A stretch of 64,000 nt of DNA from Siphonodentalium dalli (GCA_032622095.1 CP136066.1:172483164-172547163), one strand, 5' to 3'; shown: positions 1-11,682, counted from the stretch's first letter. The notes: generated by a model not told the origin, from the sequence alone. Numbers and translations: made by a program.

Positions 1-44
1 ACATATACTCGCAGACGCCATCATTTTTATGGCACGGGCATCGC

Positions 45-304
45 TAGATCATGCCATGAATCTCTACTATCGCTAACGCCCGTAGAGATCATAATCCACC
101 AGTACAAAACCTTAGAACTTTTTGAAGTTTTGACTTGGAACTTATAAAGTCGAAAACATAACGCGGGGAATATATTTCTTAGTTGTTATCTTTTCCTTAA
201 TAATGTACTTCACTGTAGGTGACTTTATAAACTTCAAAAAGTTCCAAGTTTTGTACTGGTGGAATATGATCTTAGCCAGAGTAAGGATTCATGGTATGAT
301 CTAA
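45..304. mobile_element. TIR element, hAT-like (type J, copy 1)
   Basis: Long inverted ends of roughly 100 bp: the left starts TAGATCATGCCATGAATC and the right ends with its near complement. The flanks are identical 8-mers GGCATCGC at 37-44 and 305-312, a target duplication of the size made by hAT transposases. No transposase is encoded, so this is a non-autonomous copy. A second copy lies at 20044-20507. Confidence 0.75.
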
Positions 305-701
305 GGCATCGCAAAAATCCACAAAAGCTTCCACCACTTTCACGTTGAAAATGTGTACAAATGATCGTAATTGACAACGCTCTTTATTGTCCACTGCATT
401 TGGGAAACGAAAGCACAGACGCTCTTTATCAGAGGCGCTCATTGAAATTTTTGCTAGCCTGACATAAATTAAAAACGTGTAAAAAACTACCCTTTTGAAA
501 GTCAGTATCTGATCAACAGAACATCCAGTTAATGGGTTCATTGTCGTGAACTAATTATTTTCCGGTATATAGAAACTGTACCAATGGTAGTTTCATGGTT
601 TCAAATCGGACAGTGGATCTTAACTCTTTTGATGCCATCCAGCCCCACAACAGGACGTCCCAGTGCCATGATATTGGAATAAGCTGGGAATTGCTCATAA
701 T
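305..701. other. No gene seen; paired ACGCTCTTTAT motif
   Basis: No coding signal found. The 11-mer ACGCTCTTTAT occurs at 377-387 and again at 419-429. The same pair with similar spacing recurs inside the TTAA-flanked elements at 1491-1979 and 2938-3484, so this stretch may be a degraded relative of them. Confidence 0.4.
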
Positions 702-883
702 TACAGTAATACCCTAAATAATCTACTCCTTAACCACAGCAGAATTATGGGTAACTTTTCAGGATTTAGTCGGAAATATAGCTTGTAGCCATTAATCAGA
801 AAGCCATATTTCTGACTAAATCCGGAAAAGTTACCCATAATTCTGCTGTGGTTAAGGAGTCGATTATTTAGGGCATTACTGTA
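702..883. mobile_element. TA-flanked palindromic MITE (type B, copy 1)
   Basis: Near-complete palindrome with ends TACAGTAATRCCCTAAATAA and its complement, outermost TA on both sides as for Tc1/mariner-like target duplications. Inner arms contain CCACAGCAGAATTATGGGTA and complement. It has no coding capacity. Eight further copies lie in the window. Confidence 0.75.
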
Positions 884-1179
884 TGTGCTTTTTGGAGGCA
901 ACCGGATAATTTGCAATAATGCGCGTTTGGCATCAAAAGAGTTAAGCCAAATACTCAAACCACTGAGCTCATTTCGTATGTTAAATAAAATGTACAGAGG
1001 TGGTAATGAGTTGAAATGGAGGTGAAGAATAACAAAGAGATTTTTTAACAATAATAGCAAATATATTCCATTAAAAAATCCAACATATTTAATGAACAAA
1101 GATTCCATCTCATTCCATTCAATAGCCAATGAATGAAAATAGAAGACAAACATGTAGGAAAAAAAAACCCAGACACATT

Positions 1180-2081
1180 CAGGCCTCAGAATATGGTGCT
1201 GGACATTTGCAGAACGAGGTCCCCAGAGGGTGAATTTAATGACCCTACATAACAGTGGGCTAGCATCACTAAATTCACCCTGTGGGGACCTCATTCTTCT
1301 TAGGCCTCATCTTCTCTAGAAAGTATCATTATAATATTACCGGTAAGTGTTTGAGTTTCTTTAGAAACTTCTTCATACATATTCTTTTTCATTTTTAGTT
1401 TCTCTGCATCCCCAAATTGGCAGACAACACAAAGCATAATCGAGATGCCCAATGGGTGCACAACACAATATTCGCCATCTGGGAACTTAAAGACACGGTT
1501 GGCCTTGGCGGTGGATATCCTGTGAAAATATCTCCACCCGTCAAAAACCGCCAAAAACGGAAAGAACATCAAAATGTAGACTTTGTCCGTATACAAATAA
1601 GAAATATCGCATAAACAGTATGTTATGGTCATATGTTTGACCATTGTTTTGTAAACAAAAGCGTAAAAAGTAACTTTTCTGGTGTTTGTTTATATTATGA
1701 TGGTAACCATAAAGAGCGTTTTTGTTGGTGAATACCTGATATGGAACTAATAAAGAGCGTTTATGCCATTTGTGTGTGATTAGCCAGTAGCATTGTGCTG
1801 TCTTCTGTAACACAATCAGGCTCTTGCTTAGGTAAAATATAGTAGGTCTTTATGATAACATGCTGTTTACGCGATTGCCATGGTATATATGAACGGAACT
1901 GTATGCGTTTTACTGTTTTTCTGTTTACGGCGTATGGAACAAATATGAATATTTTCGACAATTAAGGCCGCACGTGCCTTTAAATCTGAGTCTAGGTCTC
2001 AGCAGATGTGGGGTAGCATCACTAAATTCACCCTCTGGGGACCTCATTCTGCAAATATTCAGCACAATATTCTCAGGCCTG
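1180..2081. mobile_element. hAT-like MITE with hairpin ends (type A, copy 1), interrupted
   Basis: Terminal inverted repeats start CAGGCCTCAGAATATGGTGC and are flanked by a perfect 8-bp duplication GACACATT (1172-1179 and 2082-2089). CAG-starting ends plus an 8-bp duplication are hallmarks of the hAT superfamily. The left end includes an internal palindrome of about 100 bp (around GAGGTCCCCAGAGGGTGAAT); in the right end only one arm of it is left. The body is split at 1491-1979 by a TTAA-flanked element. No transposase is present. Confidence 0.85.
1491..1979. mobile_element. TTAA-flanked element nested in hAT MITE (type D, copy 1)
   Basis: The host element's sequence runs GGGAAC-TTAA, is interrupted, then resumes TTAA-ATCTGAGTCTAGG; TTAA sits at 1487-1490 and 1980-1983. 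Ends are imperfect inverted repeats starting AGACACGG and AGGCACGT. TTAA duplication is typical of piggyBac and Kolobok superfamilies; the AG-type ends favour Kolobok-like, as an inference. It contains two ATAAAGAGCGT motifs 41 bp apart (1709, 1750). Confidence 0.7.
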
Positions 2082-2315
2082 GACACATTAAACAAATATA
2101 GAAGGTAGATCTGAAATAAATGACACAAATTCAGTGAATAATATACAAATAAAAATAATATCAAGACATAAACATTAAAAAATCTGAAACATAAGGAAAC
2201 AATTTATAAACAATAATAAACTCTTTTCAATAATAAACTCTTTATTTTCTAAATGGATTGTCTCACTCAATGCTAAAAGTACTACAGGAACTGACCATTC
2301 ATTCATTTGTGGGAA

Positions 2316-2771
2316 CAAGCCTGAGTTTAGTGTACCTGTTATTTTCAGAATGAGGTCCCCAGAGGGTGAATTTAGTGACGCTATCCTGCATAGCAGGCTA
2401 GCATCACTAAATTCATCCTCTGGGGACCTCATTCTGAATAGCCTCATCTGATATGGGAGACATAGACTCAGATTTAAGTTCCAAAATGGTGAATATTGTG
2501 ATGTAAACCCATTGGGAATCTCGATTATGAAATGTGTCATCTGCCAATTTGGGATTATAAAGAAACTAAACTAAAAAAGAAATAGAATCTATGTGAAGAA
2601 GTTTCTATAGAAATTTGACAAGAAACTTTCCAGAATAGATGAGGCCTAAGCAGAATGAGGTCCCCAGAGGGTGAATTTAGCGATGCTAGCCCGCTATGCG
2701 GGATAATGTCACTAAATTCACCCTCTGGAGACCTCATTCTGCAAATGACAGGCACACTAAACTCAGGCTTG
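2316..2771. mobile_element. hAT-like MITE with hairpin ends (type A, copy 2)
   Basis: Ends CAAGCCTGAGTTTAGTGT and complement, with a hairpin in each end. Flanks TGTGGGAA (2308-2315) and TGTAGGAA (2772-2779) match at 7 of 8 positions. This copy has the CAAGCCT outer end, in contrast to the CAGGCCT end of the copy at 1180, while the inner hairpin is the same. Confidence 0.8.
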
Positions 2772-2937
2772 TGTAGGAATGTTGGGACAATGTAATGTAA
2801 GATGATAGCCATCGATTCCCATTCATTCATTTTGTCAGAAAATGCTTAAAAAATAAATTCAATGTTGCTTGCTAAACTTGTTATCTGGATATCCCTTAAA
2901 TGAATGAATGGGAATCAATAGTTTTTTCAGTTATTAA

Positions 2938-3484
2938 AGGGACGGGCGGTGTTCATTGCAGAAATATTCATATTTGTTCAAATCACCATCAACAGAAGGA
3001 ATTTTAAAATATATATAGTTTTGTTCAGACAGGTTCAGACAGGTATGCCAAACAACGCATAAATCAACGCATAAATAGTATATTGTCGTCAAGATATACG
3101 ATGGTGTACGTAAACAAGAACCTGTTCGTGTTACAGAAGTTTTGCTTCTGTTTACATAACACAGTACAGTGCAATTCTATTGGTTAATCACACACAAATG
3201 ATATAAACGCTCTTTATTATTTCCATATCAGGAAAACAGTAACAAATAACGCTCTTTATGTTTACCATATCCGGATCTAAACAAAAGGCAGGTTCTGTAA
3301 CGTTTTTTGCTTTTGTATACATAACAAAGGAGAAACATTTGACAATAACATACTGTTTATGCCATATTTCTGATTGGTATAAGAACAAAGTCTGTCTATA
3401 TATTACTATTCTTTCTGTGTATGGCGGTTTTTGATGGAGCTGAATAATTTAACAGCATATCCACCGCCAACGCCGCCCGTATCT
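2938..3484. mobile_element. TTAA-flanked element (type D, copy 2)
   Basis: TTAA at 2934-2937 and 3485-3488; ends AGGGACGGGCGGTGTT and, on the complement, AGATACGGGCGGCGTT. It holds ACGCTCTTTAT at 3206 and 3249. No coding capacity. The right end lies in the same orientation as the left end of the copies at 1491 and 45451. Confidence 0.7.
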
Positions 3485-4006
3485 TTAAAAGGTGAACCAA
3501 TGAACTATAGTATGGTCCGGAACCCTGAATATATCTGAATACATCAACTAGAATGCTGATCACATACTTATATAATCTGAGAGACATGCAGACAAAGTTA
3601 ATCCAGTCTACCCCTCTTTTCAAAGAGTCACATCAGTAAAGAAAAATTATTCCTTCAAACTGAATGAATTCTGAAATTCAGTATCAAAGTATGCACCGCA
3701 CTGGAATGGCACATTTTTCATTCAAGGGATGTTCTTGTAATACAAGGAGATTACTGGTAGAGAAACATCCTCTGACCATCCCTACAAATGAATAAATTGG
3801 AATCACACAATTAACATCACCAGGTACCCAGTTATTAAAAGGTTAAACACATATGAGTGAGAAATATGTTACATGATGAGTGATACTGGCCATACCTTAA
3901 AGCTAAGACTGAACAGGTTTTGATTGAAAAACTTCAATGGTCGCCTTTCAAGCAGAAACAGATTATAGTATTCCTTACAGTGTGGTACATGGATTGTATG
4001 TTATGG
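3485..4006. other. No gene seen; degraded repeat
   Basis: AT-rich, without a supported coding region. Fragments near 3700-3850 (ending AAAGGTTAAA) resemble the worn ends of the TTAA/CCCTTT elements found elsewhere in the window. Confidence 0.35.
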
Positions 4007-4222
4007 TACAGTAATGCCCTAACTAATCGACTCCTTACCCACAGCAGAATTATGGGTAATTTTTCAGGATTTAGTCAGAAATATGGCTTGTTGCCATTCA
4101 TCAGAAAGCTCTCACTGAGATATTTCCAATGAATGGCAACAAGCCATTTTTCCGACTAAATCCTAAAAAATTACCCATAATTCTGCTGTGGGTAATGAGT
4201 CGATTATTTAGGGCATTACTTT
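4007..4222. mobile_element. TA-flanked palindromic MITE (type B, copy 2)
   Basis: About 216-bp palindrome, ends TACAGTAATGCCCTAA and complement, centre around the AAGCTCTCACTGAGA segment. The last bases of the right end have drifted (ACTTTAG in place of ACTGTA). Confidence 0.7.
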
Positions 4223-4415
4223 AGTTCAACTATAGTCGGTTGATGAACCAATATAACACCAAGTTTGAATTGATACACATGAGTAGTCACATCATTTAAT
4301 ACTGACTATAGTATGGAATGATTCGAGTATCATGGACAACTAAAGACGAATATGAAAGATATGCCTTAGCTCTTTCATGAGGTTCAAGACAGGAGCTACA
4401 AGGTAAATATTGTTA

Positions 4416-4485
4416 GGCCAATGCATTCTCTTATATGTGTGAGGCGCCCTATGGGAGACTTGCATACATAAGAGAATGCATTGGC
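4416..4485. repeat. Hairpin module, GCCAATGCATTCTC type (type C, copy 1)
   Basis: Inverted arms GGCCAATGCATTCTCTTATA and complement around a CCTATGGGA centre. This hairpin is the core of the TTAA-flanked elements listed at 14647, 16599, 21523, 24005, 30746 and 41821. Here the outer ends are not recognisable. Confidence 0.6.
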
Positions 4486-4525
4486 ACAGCGTTTTCGCAA
4501 AATTTCAGGCAGCTCTTGTAAAGAA

Positions 4526-4946
4526 CAGGCCTCAAAATATGGTGATGTTTGACGAGGCTTGGAAAAGCCTAGGAATAGTGTGTCTGTCATTTGCAGAATG
4601 AGGTCCCAAGAGAATGAATTTAGTGACGCTATCCCTCACAGCGGGCTAGCATCACCAAATTCAACCTCTGGGAACCTCATTCTGCAAGGCCTCATCTACT
4701 ATGGAAGACCTTGACATAGATTTAAGTTCCCAGATGGTGATGTGCACCCATTGGGTACCTCAATTATGCATTGTATCGTCTGCCAATTGGAGATATAGAG
4801 AAATTAAACTAAAATTCATTACTATGTATAATGTTATTCTTGGATTGTGCTATAAGATGGTTATAATAACAAATTTGAATTTGAAAAAAGAAAAAGAAAC
4901 TAAAACACTTGTTAATTTCATAAAGATACTTTCCTTTTGAGGCCTG
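4526..4946. mobile_element. hAT-like MITE, degenerate (type A, copy 3)
   Basis: It starts CAGGCCTCAAAATATGGTG and ends GAGGCCTG. Soon after the left end a second, CAAGCCT-like end with GTGTGTCTGTCATTTGCAGA follows, so it looks like a composite of the two end types. One internal hairpin is intact. No matching 8-bp flanks were seen. Confidence 0.55.
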
Positions 4947-5139
4947 GCCTAGAGGTTTCAAATTGGGAGTCATTTCTCCATGTTTGGTTATTAGGAAGAA
5001 GTGAACTGTAATTGGGGAGAAGTAACAATGGCTGAAGTTCTATCTATACCCCTATCACCCTTCTTTGATACATTTATGCAACACAAGAACCCATTTATAT
5101 AACCATTAAGAACACCATTATAATCAGTAATAAAAGGTC

Positions 5140-5700
5140 GCTGACCAAAATGTCCCCCGACGAAGGTGGCAGGTTTGAAGGATTTTGGGTTTCAGATCCC
5201 TATACCACAAACTGTAGGAAGAATTGATTACACCAATATGATGCAAAGTTCATATTCACTAAATATTTTGCACATCTTCCATGTGTCGAGAAAGGGTCAA
5301 TAACTCTAAAATAAAAAAAACCACAGAAAACATTTCTATGTCGAAACAATGGCAACTCTGCCAAAATGATTCCAACTGCAAAATTGTGCAGGTTCCCATG
5401 CTGGTTGACATCTGTGCCAACTTTTAAAAATATTCACTGGAAAATGGCGGAATACAGGCTCTGACAAAAAATGCGTCCCAGGATGTACGATTCTATGTCG
5501 AAAAATGTCGATAACTCTGCCAAAATGACTCCGACTGAACTCAAAATTGCAGGCGCGCAGGTTCCCATGTTAATTGATATATGTGCCAAGTGTAAAACAA
5601 AATTGAACAGATAATGACAGAATACAGACTCAGACAAAATTCCAGAATGATGCATGGACGAGTCATTTACTATACCAGTAGTCCTCCGACGGAATGTTGG
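5140..5700. repeat. Dispersed repeat, TGTCCCCCGAC type (copy 1)
   Basis: It begins near AAAATGTCCCCCGACGAAGG and ends near GGAATGTTGGGGGAC. Internal segments repeat loosely (ATAACTCTGCCAAAATGA, CAGGTTCCCATG). A longer relative lies at 35790-36590. No open reading frame with family likeness. Confidence 0.5.
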
Positions 5701-5774
5701 GGGACAAATATAATATGCTGTTGGGACTTATGTATACTGGTAAATGTTCACACATATTAGGACATATGTTTCAA

Positions 5775-6960
5775 AACTTTTGGTAAAATTTTCAAAAACT
5801 GTGTTAGCCCAATTATGAATTATGCATCTGGTGTCTGGGGATACAGAAAATACCCTTGTATAGACATGGTTCTAAACAGAGCATTCAGGTATTTCCTTGG
5901 CATCCATCGATTTTGTCCGCTATTAGCCATTGAAGGCGAAATTGGTATCCAAACATGTAGATTACGCCGATGGGTCAATATGGCTAGACTTTGGAACCAT
6001 CTTATTAAATTGTCTGATGAACGACTTGTTAAAAAGGTTTTCTTATGGGATCTCATGGAAATATCAGATGGTTGGAGCACCAATTTCTCTGATATTCTTA
6101 CCGAAGCTGGAATGATATCCACCTTTGAAAATATACAAACATGTAACATTACCGATCTAGAATTGAAACTCACTCAAATTCGTGCAGATAAATGGCTAGA
6201 AAAACTGACTATATCCCAAAGCTACGAACTTACAGATTATACAAGAAAATCTATGAAACTGAGAAATATATCAGTATGAACATTGACAAATCGCACCGAT
6301 CGATCTTGGCTCAATTTCGTTGCTCAATACTTCCACTGAGAATAGAAACTGGCAGATTTCGAAATGAGAAAGTTGATGAACGAATTTGTACTCTGTGCAA
6401 CCTGCAAGAAATAGAGGATGAAAGCCACTTTCTTTTGCGCTGCCCGCTGTACACACACTTAAGGTCCTGGCTCCTGAATTCTATTCCCGTTGATATTACT
6501 ATTACTGATGAAAATAACAATGACGCATTGACTGAAATAATTTCATATCCACGTCAGTTAGCAAAATTCCTTTTTGATGCCTTTATGAAAAGAAAAAATT
6601 GTCTCTATAATTAACTATTGGAATGGTAAACTCCATATTATATATAATTGTTAACGATCACTCTGATGATATATATGTGTTTTTCCCGATATATAGATAC
6701 GGATGAACGATAATCCCAAGAATTTTCAATGCAATGCCTCTGAACATAACATCACACGCATGCAATTACATACTGTAAGTGTGACGTATAGGCCCCATGT
6801 GGCCGGGTGCAATATCATTATTTGTTTATGTAATATATTTATGTATTGTAGATGCACATGTCACATTAATAAAAGATTATCTCTCTCGCGCGCTCTCTAT
6901 ATGAGAGATAAGTCACTTCTCCCTGGGACAAAAATAGGGATAAGTCAGGATAAGTGAAAC
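5775..6960 (+). mobile_element. Non-LTR retrotransposon relic, C-terminal part of ORF2
   Basis: Two overlapping reading frames (5815-6279 and 6192-6614) together read like the region after the palm domain of a LINE reverse transcriptase: a NYASGVWG motif near the start, a long helical stretch, then a Cys-x2-Cys ... His-x4-Cys cluster (CTLC ... HFLLRC) near the C-terminus. One frameshift near 6195-6210 separates the frames, so it is dead. The catalytic part of the polymerase and any endonuclease are missing: the copy is truncated at its 5' side, as is usual for LINEs. The tail to about 6960 ends in AATAAAAG and a TCTC/CGCG simple repeat. The clade could be jockey/CR1-like, unresolved. Confidence 0.7.
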
Positions 6961-7243
6961 ATTTTAGAGAGAAGATGTCTCCCAAGTTGCCCTCTAGGCT
7001 GGTCCCTGAGCTAGTATCCTATAAAGGCAAAACTAACAAAACCACTGAGGAGAGCATATCTGTCTGACTACCGGCTGATATTTCCTGCCTTGGGTACTGG
7101 GTATTATACTATGTTATGCTTCATGGATGAAGTTCAGCTTATTCAATCTAAACCTGTCTTATTATTGCACAGTGCTGGAAAATACATTAGAAACATTGAC
7201 AGCAATTTGTTCCCAAAACAACAACATAAATGAAAGTGTCAAT

Positions 7244-9372
7244 GACACTGTAGCTCAACTTGGAAAGGGAATAATTTAATGTATTACAGTCAATGGAGCA
7301 ATTAGGAATGTGGAAAGTTGAATGTCTAATACTAGTTTATAGACATGAAGAGAAAAGTAAAATCCAAGATGGCTGCTGGCGGCCATGTTTTCGGCCGAAT
7401 GACCCCAAAATGAGTCGTTCCCATCTACATGTCATTGTTAACATCCATGACAAATTTTATGACGATCAGACTAAAGGTACGACCTGTAGCCCATGCTAAA
7501 GAATTTAGTCATACAAAGAGTAAAATCCAAGATGGCTGCTGGCGGCCATGTTTTTTGGCCGAATGACCCCAAAATGACTCGTTCCCATCTAAATGTCATT
7601 AATAACATTCATGACAAATTTTATGATAATCAGACTAAAGGTATGACATGTAGCCCGTGCTAAAGAATTTAGTCATACAAAGAGTAAAATCCAAGATGGC
7701 TGCTGGCGACCATGTTTTTTGGCCGAATGACCCCAAAATTACTCGTTCCCATCTGCATGTCATTGTTAACATCCATGACAAATTTTATGACGATCAGACT
7801 AAAGGTACGACCTGTAGCCCATGCTAAAGAATTTAGTCATACAAAGAGTAAAATCCAAGATGGCTGCTGGCGGCCATGTTTTTTGGCCGAATGACCCCAA
7901 AATGACTCGTTCCCATCTAAATGTCATTAATAACATTCATGACAAATTTTATGATAATCAGACTAAAGGTATGACATGTAGCCCGTGCTAAAGAATTTAG
8001 TCATACAAAGAGTAAAATCCAAGATGGCTGCTGGCGACCATGTTTTTTGGCCGAATGACCCCAAAATTACTCGTTCCCATCTGCATGTCATTGTTAACAT
8101 CCATGACAAATTTTATGATGATCAGACTAAAGGTACGACCTGCAGCCCGTGCTAAAGAATTTAGTCATACAAAGATTAAAATCCAAGATGGCTGCTGGCG
8201 GCCATGTTTTTTGGCCGATTGACCCCAAAATTACTCGTTCCCATCTACATGTCAATATTATCATCCATGACAAATTTCATGATGATCAGACGAACAGTAC
8301 GACCTGTGGCCCGTGCTAATGGATTAAATTTTGAAATCCAAAATGGCCGCTGGCTGCCATGTTTTTTGTCCGAATGACCCCAAAATGATTCGTTCCCATC
8401 TACATTCCAATTTCAACAGCCATGACAAATTTTATGATGATCAGACTAAAGGTACGACCTGTAGCCTGTGCTAAAGGATTTAGTCATACAAAGAGTAAAA
8501 TCCAAGATGGCTGCTGGCGGCCATGTTTTTTGGCCGAATGACCCCAAAATTACTCGTTCCCATCTAAATGTCAATGTTAACATCCATGACAAATGTCATG
8601 ATGATCAGACGAACAGTACGACCTGTGGCCCGTGCTAATGGATTAAATTTTGAAATCAAAGATGGCCACTGACGGCCATGTTTTTTGTCCGTATGACCCC
8701 AAAATGACTCGTTCCCATCTACATTCCAATTTCAACAGCGATGACAAATTTCATGATGATCAGACTAAAGGTACGACCTGTAGCCCGTGCTAAAGGATTT
8801 AGTCATACAAAGAGTAAAATCCAAGATGGCTGCTGGCGGCCATGTTTTTTGCCGAATGACCCAAAAATGACTCGTTCCCATCTGCATGTCATTGTTAATA
8901 TCCAATACAAATTTTATGATGATCAGACCAAATGTACAACCTGTAGCCCGTGTCAAAGGATTTAGTCATGCAAAGAGTAAAATCTAAGATGGCTGCCGGT
9001 GGCCATGTTTTTTGGCCGAATGACCCCAAAATTACTTGTTCCCATCTACATGTCAATATTAACATCCATGACAAATTTCATGACAATAAGACAAACAGTA
9101 CGGCCTGTAGCCCGTGCGAATGGATTGAATTTTGAAATCCATGATGGCCACTGGCGGCCATGTTTTTTTTTATGAATGACCCCAAAATGACTCGTTCCCA
9201 TCTACATGTCAATGTCAACATCCATGACAAATTTCATAATAATCGGTTCAAAGGTACGAACTGTAGCCCGTGCTAAAGGAAATTGTTGACGAATCACGCA
9301 CACACACACGCACAATGGATACCAAGCCATGGCAATAGCTCAAACTTTACAAAGTAAAGTTGAGCTAAAAAG
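7244..9372. repeat. Tandem array of about 12 units of 164 bp, with flanking ends
   Basis: AATCCAAGAT recurs at 7361, 7524, 7688, 7852 and 8016, a spacing of 163-164 bp, and continues to about 9300 with more divergence. Alternate units match best, giving a 328-bp higher-order period (for example 7712 and 8040). Each unit carries CCAAGATGGCTGCTGG and a GGCCATGTTTTTTGG segment. The array is bracketed by GACACTGTAGCTCAACTTGG (7248) and by CATGGCAATAGCTCAAAC (from about 9329). The bracketing sequences recur at 37728-37815 and 43955-44945, so it behaves as a dispersed element with an expandable core. Confidence 0.8.
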
Positions 9373-9427
9373 GATGTGGCTGGATCCCTACTGTTGAGTG
9401 AACTCAGAATAATGAACAGCTACAAAT

Positions 9428-9802
9428 CAAGCCTGAATTTAGTGTGCCTGTCATTTGCAGAATGAGGTCCCCTGGAAGTTCCCAAATGGTGAATATTGTG
9501 ATGTACACCCATTGTGAACCTCGATTATGCAAAGTGTCATCTGCCAATTTGGGGATATAGAGAAACTAAACTAAAAAAGAAATAGAATCTACATGTATGT
9601 GAAGAAGTTTCTATTGAAATTTGATGATAAAGAAAATTTCCAGAGAAAATGAAGCCCAAGCAGAATAAGGTCCCCAGAGGGTGAATTTAGTGATGCTAGC
9701 CCCCTATGCGGGATAGCGTCACTAAATTCACCCTCTGGGGACCTAAATTCACCCTCTGGGGACCTCATTCTGCAAATGACAGGCACACTAAACTCAGGCT
9801 TG
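9428..9802. mobile_element. hAT-like MITE (type A, copy 4)
   Basis: Perfect 8-bp target duplication CTACAAAT at 9420-9427 and 9803-9810. Ends CAAGCCTGAATTTAGTGTGC and complement. The left hairpin has lost its second arm; the right hairpin shows a short internal duplication of ATTCACCCTCTGGGGACCT. Confidence 0.85.
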
Positions 9803-9810
9803 CTACAAAT

Positions 9811-10479
9811 TCTATAGTCTGAAAAAAATAGCGGGGAATCCCATTACTTTCACAAACTATACTATCAGAGTCAGCTAACCACAAATCATGACAGGACACA
9901 GTCAAAGTCAATCAGAAGATATTTGCACAGACATTTTTAAAGGGATCCAAGGTACTCACAGTGGGTAAATGTGTAAAAGATATAAATGTCTGTAAAAACA
10001 TCATCACTAAGATGATCATGGAGAAATAGATAAATTTTTATTAATTATTGATTTTTCTCAAATAAAGAAATTTTGAAACAAACCATTGCTATGTAAACAA
10101 AACAGTTAAGGCGATTTGTAAACAAACATCACCAATCATGTAGTAAGTTCAAATATTTTAATTTGATTATGATTTTAAGAATATTTTTCATTTCTGTGAA
10201 CTTTTCCAATGTTTACTGTCAAGCATTGATCATACTTTGGTATCTTATTGAACTAAATGGACTTGGTAATGCCACTGTAACAGAAATGTTTACATAAAAA
10301 AAATAATTTAATGGCGAATTAATAATAATAAAATAAGAACAAAAGTCGATCTATTTTTACATGTGATTGTTAATAACAGTTGTTTTAAAGACTGTTATAT
10401 AATTTATGTTATTTCATATGAACCCACTTCGAAGGACATGAGTCACTTTCAAACAACTGTTACTGTTACAAAGCTATTG
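9811..10479. other. No gene seen
   Basis: AT-rich sequence. A 105-codon open frame starts at 10363 but shows no recognisable domain, and its second half falls inside an inverted repeat. I do not call it a gene. Confidence 0.4.
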
Positions 10480-11130
10480 TGCACCATGGAAAGTCCAAGC
10501 TTCCTTCAATGTAAACCAGCTAGCGAAATCAGGGATGATACTGGTTTACGTGAATCTATGGTTGCCTTAATCTTCTATAGCGGACTTTACACCAAGATCC
10601 AGTGGCAGGATTTTTCGTCAATTTTATTCGACTTTATTTTACAAATTAATATAAAATGCTATATTTGTTGGAAAGAATGATATCTTATGGTCATAAAGAT
10701 GTAATATAATCTAACTTAAATGTCAAATTACATATATATTATGCTGTGTAATTAGGAATAATGTTTAATCTGTGTTTACTTATGATCAGAGAAGACCAGA
10801 ACTGTTACGAAGTCACAAGGTCAAATTAGTTCGTTTTCTTTTGAAATTATGTAAACATTGTGATAAAATATATATCTCACATTATATTACTACTTTCAGT
10901 TGACAACTCTTATCGATTTCAGATCAACTATAATGTTTTCTTTGGAATAAACTGGATTACTTTCACAATAGTGACATTTTGTTACATTTGGTGATTTGAG
11001 ATGAGGGAGTAATTTGCGCTTCAATCCGCGATAGAAGAGAAAGGTAACCGTACTTTGATATAAACATTATCATCCCTACCGAATTCACTAGCTGGTTTAC
11101 ATCAAAGGAAACTTGGACTAGGATCAGCCT
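10480..11130. repeat. Imperfect inverted repeat pair, about 110-bp arms
   Basis: 10488-10600 and the complement of about 11025-11130 align, sharing ATGTAAACCAGCTAG and GGGATGAT and the TCTTCTAT-GCGGA segment. Arms are clearly diverged. This could be the remains of an old foldback element; no clean target duplication was found. Confidence 0.5.
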
Positions 11131-11571
11131 AGAGAGTTCAAATAGAAAAGGCAATTCTCCATATGGATAAGCGGACAGTTATCAGGGTGACGACTTAAAA
11201 ACTGTTTGACGTTGTTAAGCAGGGAAGTAATTCTGTTTACCAAGAAATATACATATGGCAAGAAATATGCTCACAAAAAAGTATTCTTGTACATTAGGCA
11301 TGATTTCATAGAATAGGACGATAAACCCGTACTTGTGCAAAAAGCTGTGATCTAATATTCAAACACTGTATTCTGCATGCTCAAAATTGTAATGTGGGGT
11401 TTATACACTTTAATTTGATAATGATCGAATTCAAAGACATTTCAAGGACCCAACAAGTATTTTAGCATTTTCAAGAACCTCACTCCACAACACTCACAAT
11501 ATAAATTAGGCTTTTGAAATTCCAGAAAGCATACATTTTCATATTTCATGGAATTTAAGTGAATTTATCAT
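11131..11571. other. No gene seen
   Basis: AT-rich unique-looking sequence with no supported coding or repeat feature. Confidence 0.35.
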
Positions 11572-11579
11572 GCAAATGG

Positions 11580-11682
11580 CACAGGTCCCTGGCACAATAG
11601 ACCCCCACCACCCAAAGACATATATATAAGATTTATATATATGTATTTGGGTGGTGGTGGTCTATTGTGCCAGGGACCTGTT
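11580..11682. mobile_element. 103-bp foldback element with 8-bp target duplication
   Basis: Almost perfect hairpin: arms ACAGGTCCCTGGCACAATAG and complement around a TATATATAAG centre. GCAAATGG flanks it exactly at 11572-11579 and 11683-11690. Consistent with a very small hAT-type MITE. It is the only copy seen here. Confidence 0.75.

Noticed and set aside
7244-9372. Regularly spaced repeats resembling a CRISPR array
   Set aside because: The period is 164 bp with no unique spacers, in an animal genome; it is a tandem satellite-like element.
10363-10680. 105-codon frame as a small gene
   Set aside because: No domain, no splice or promoter support, and it overlaps an inverted repeat.
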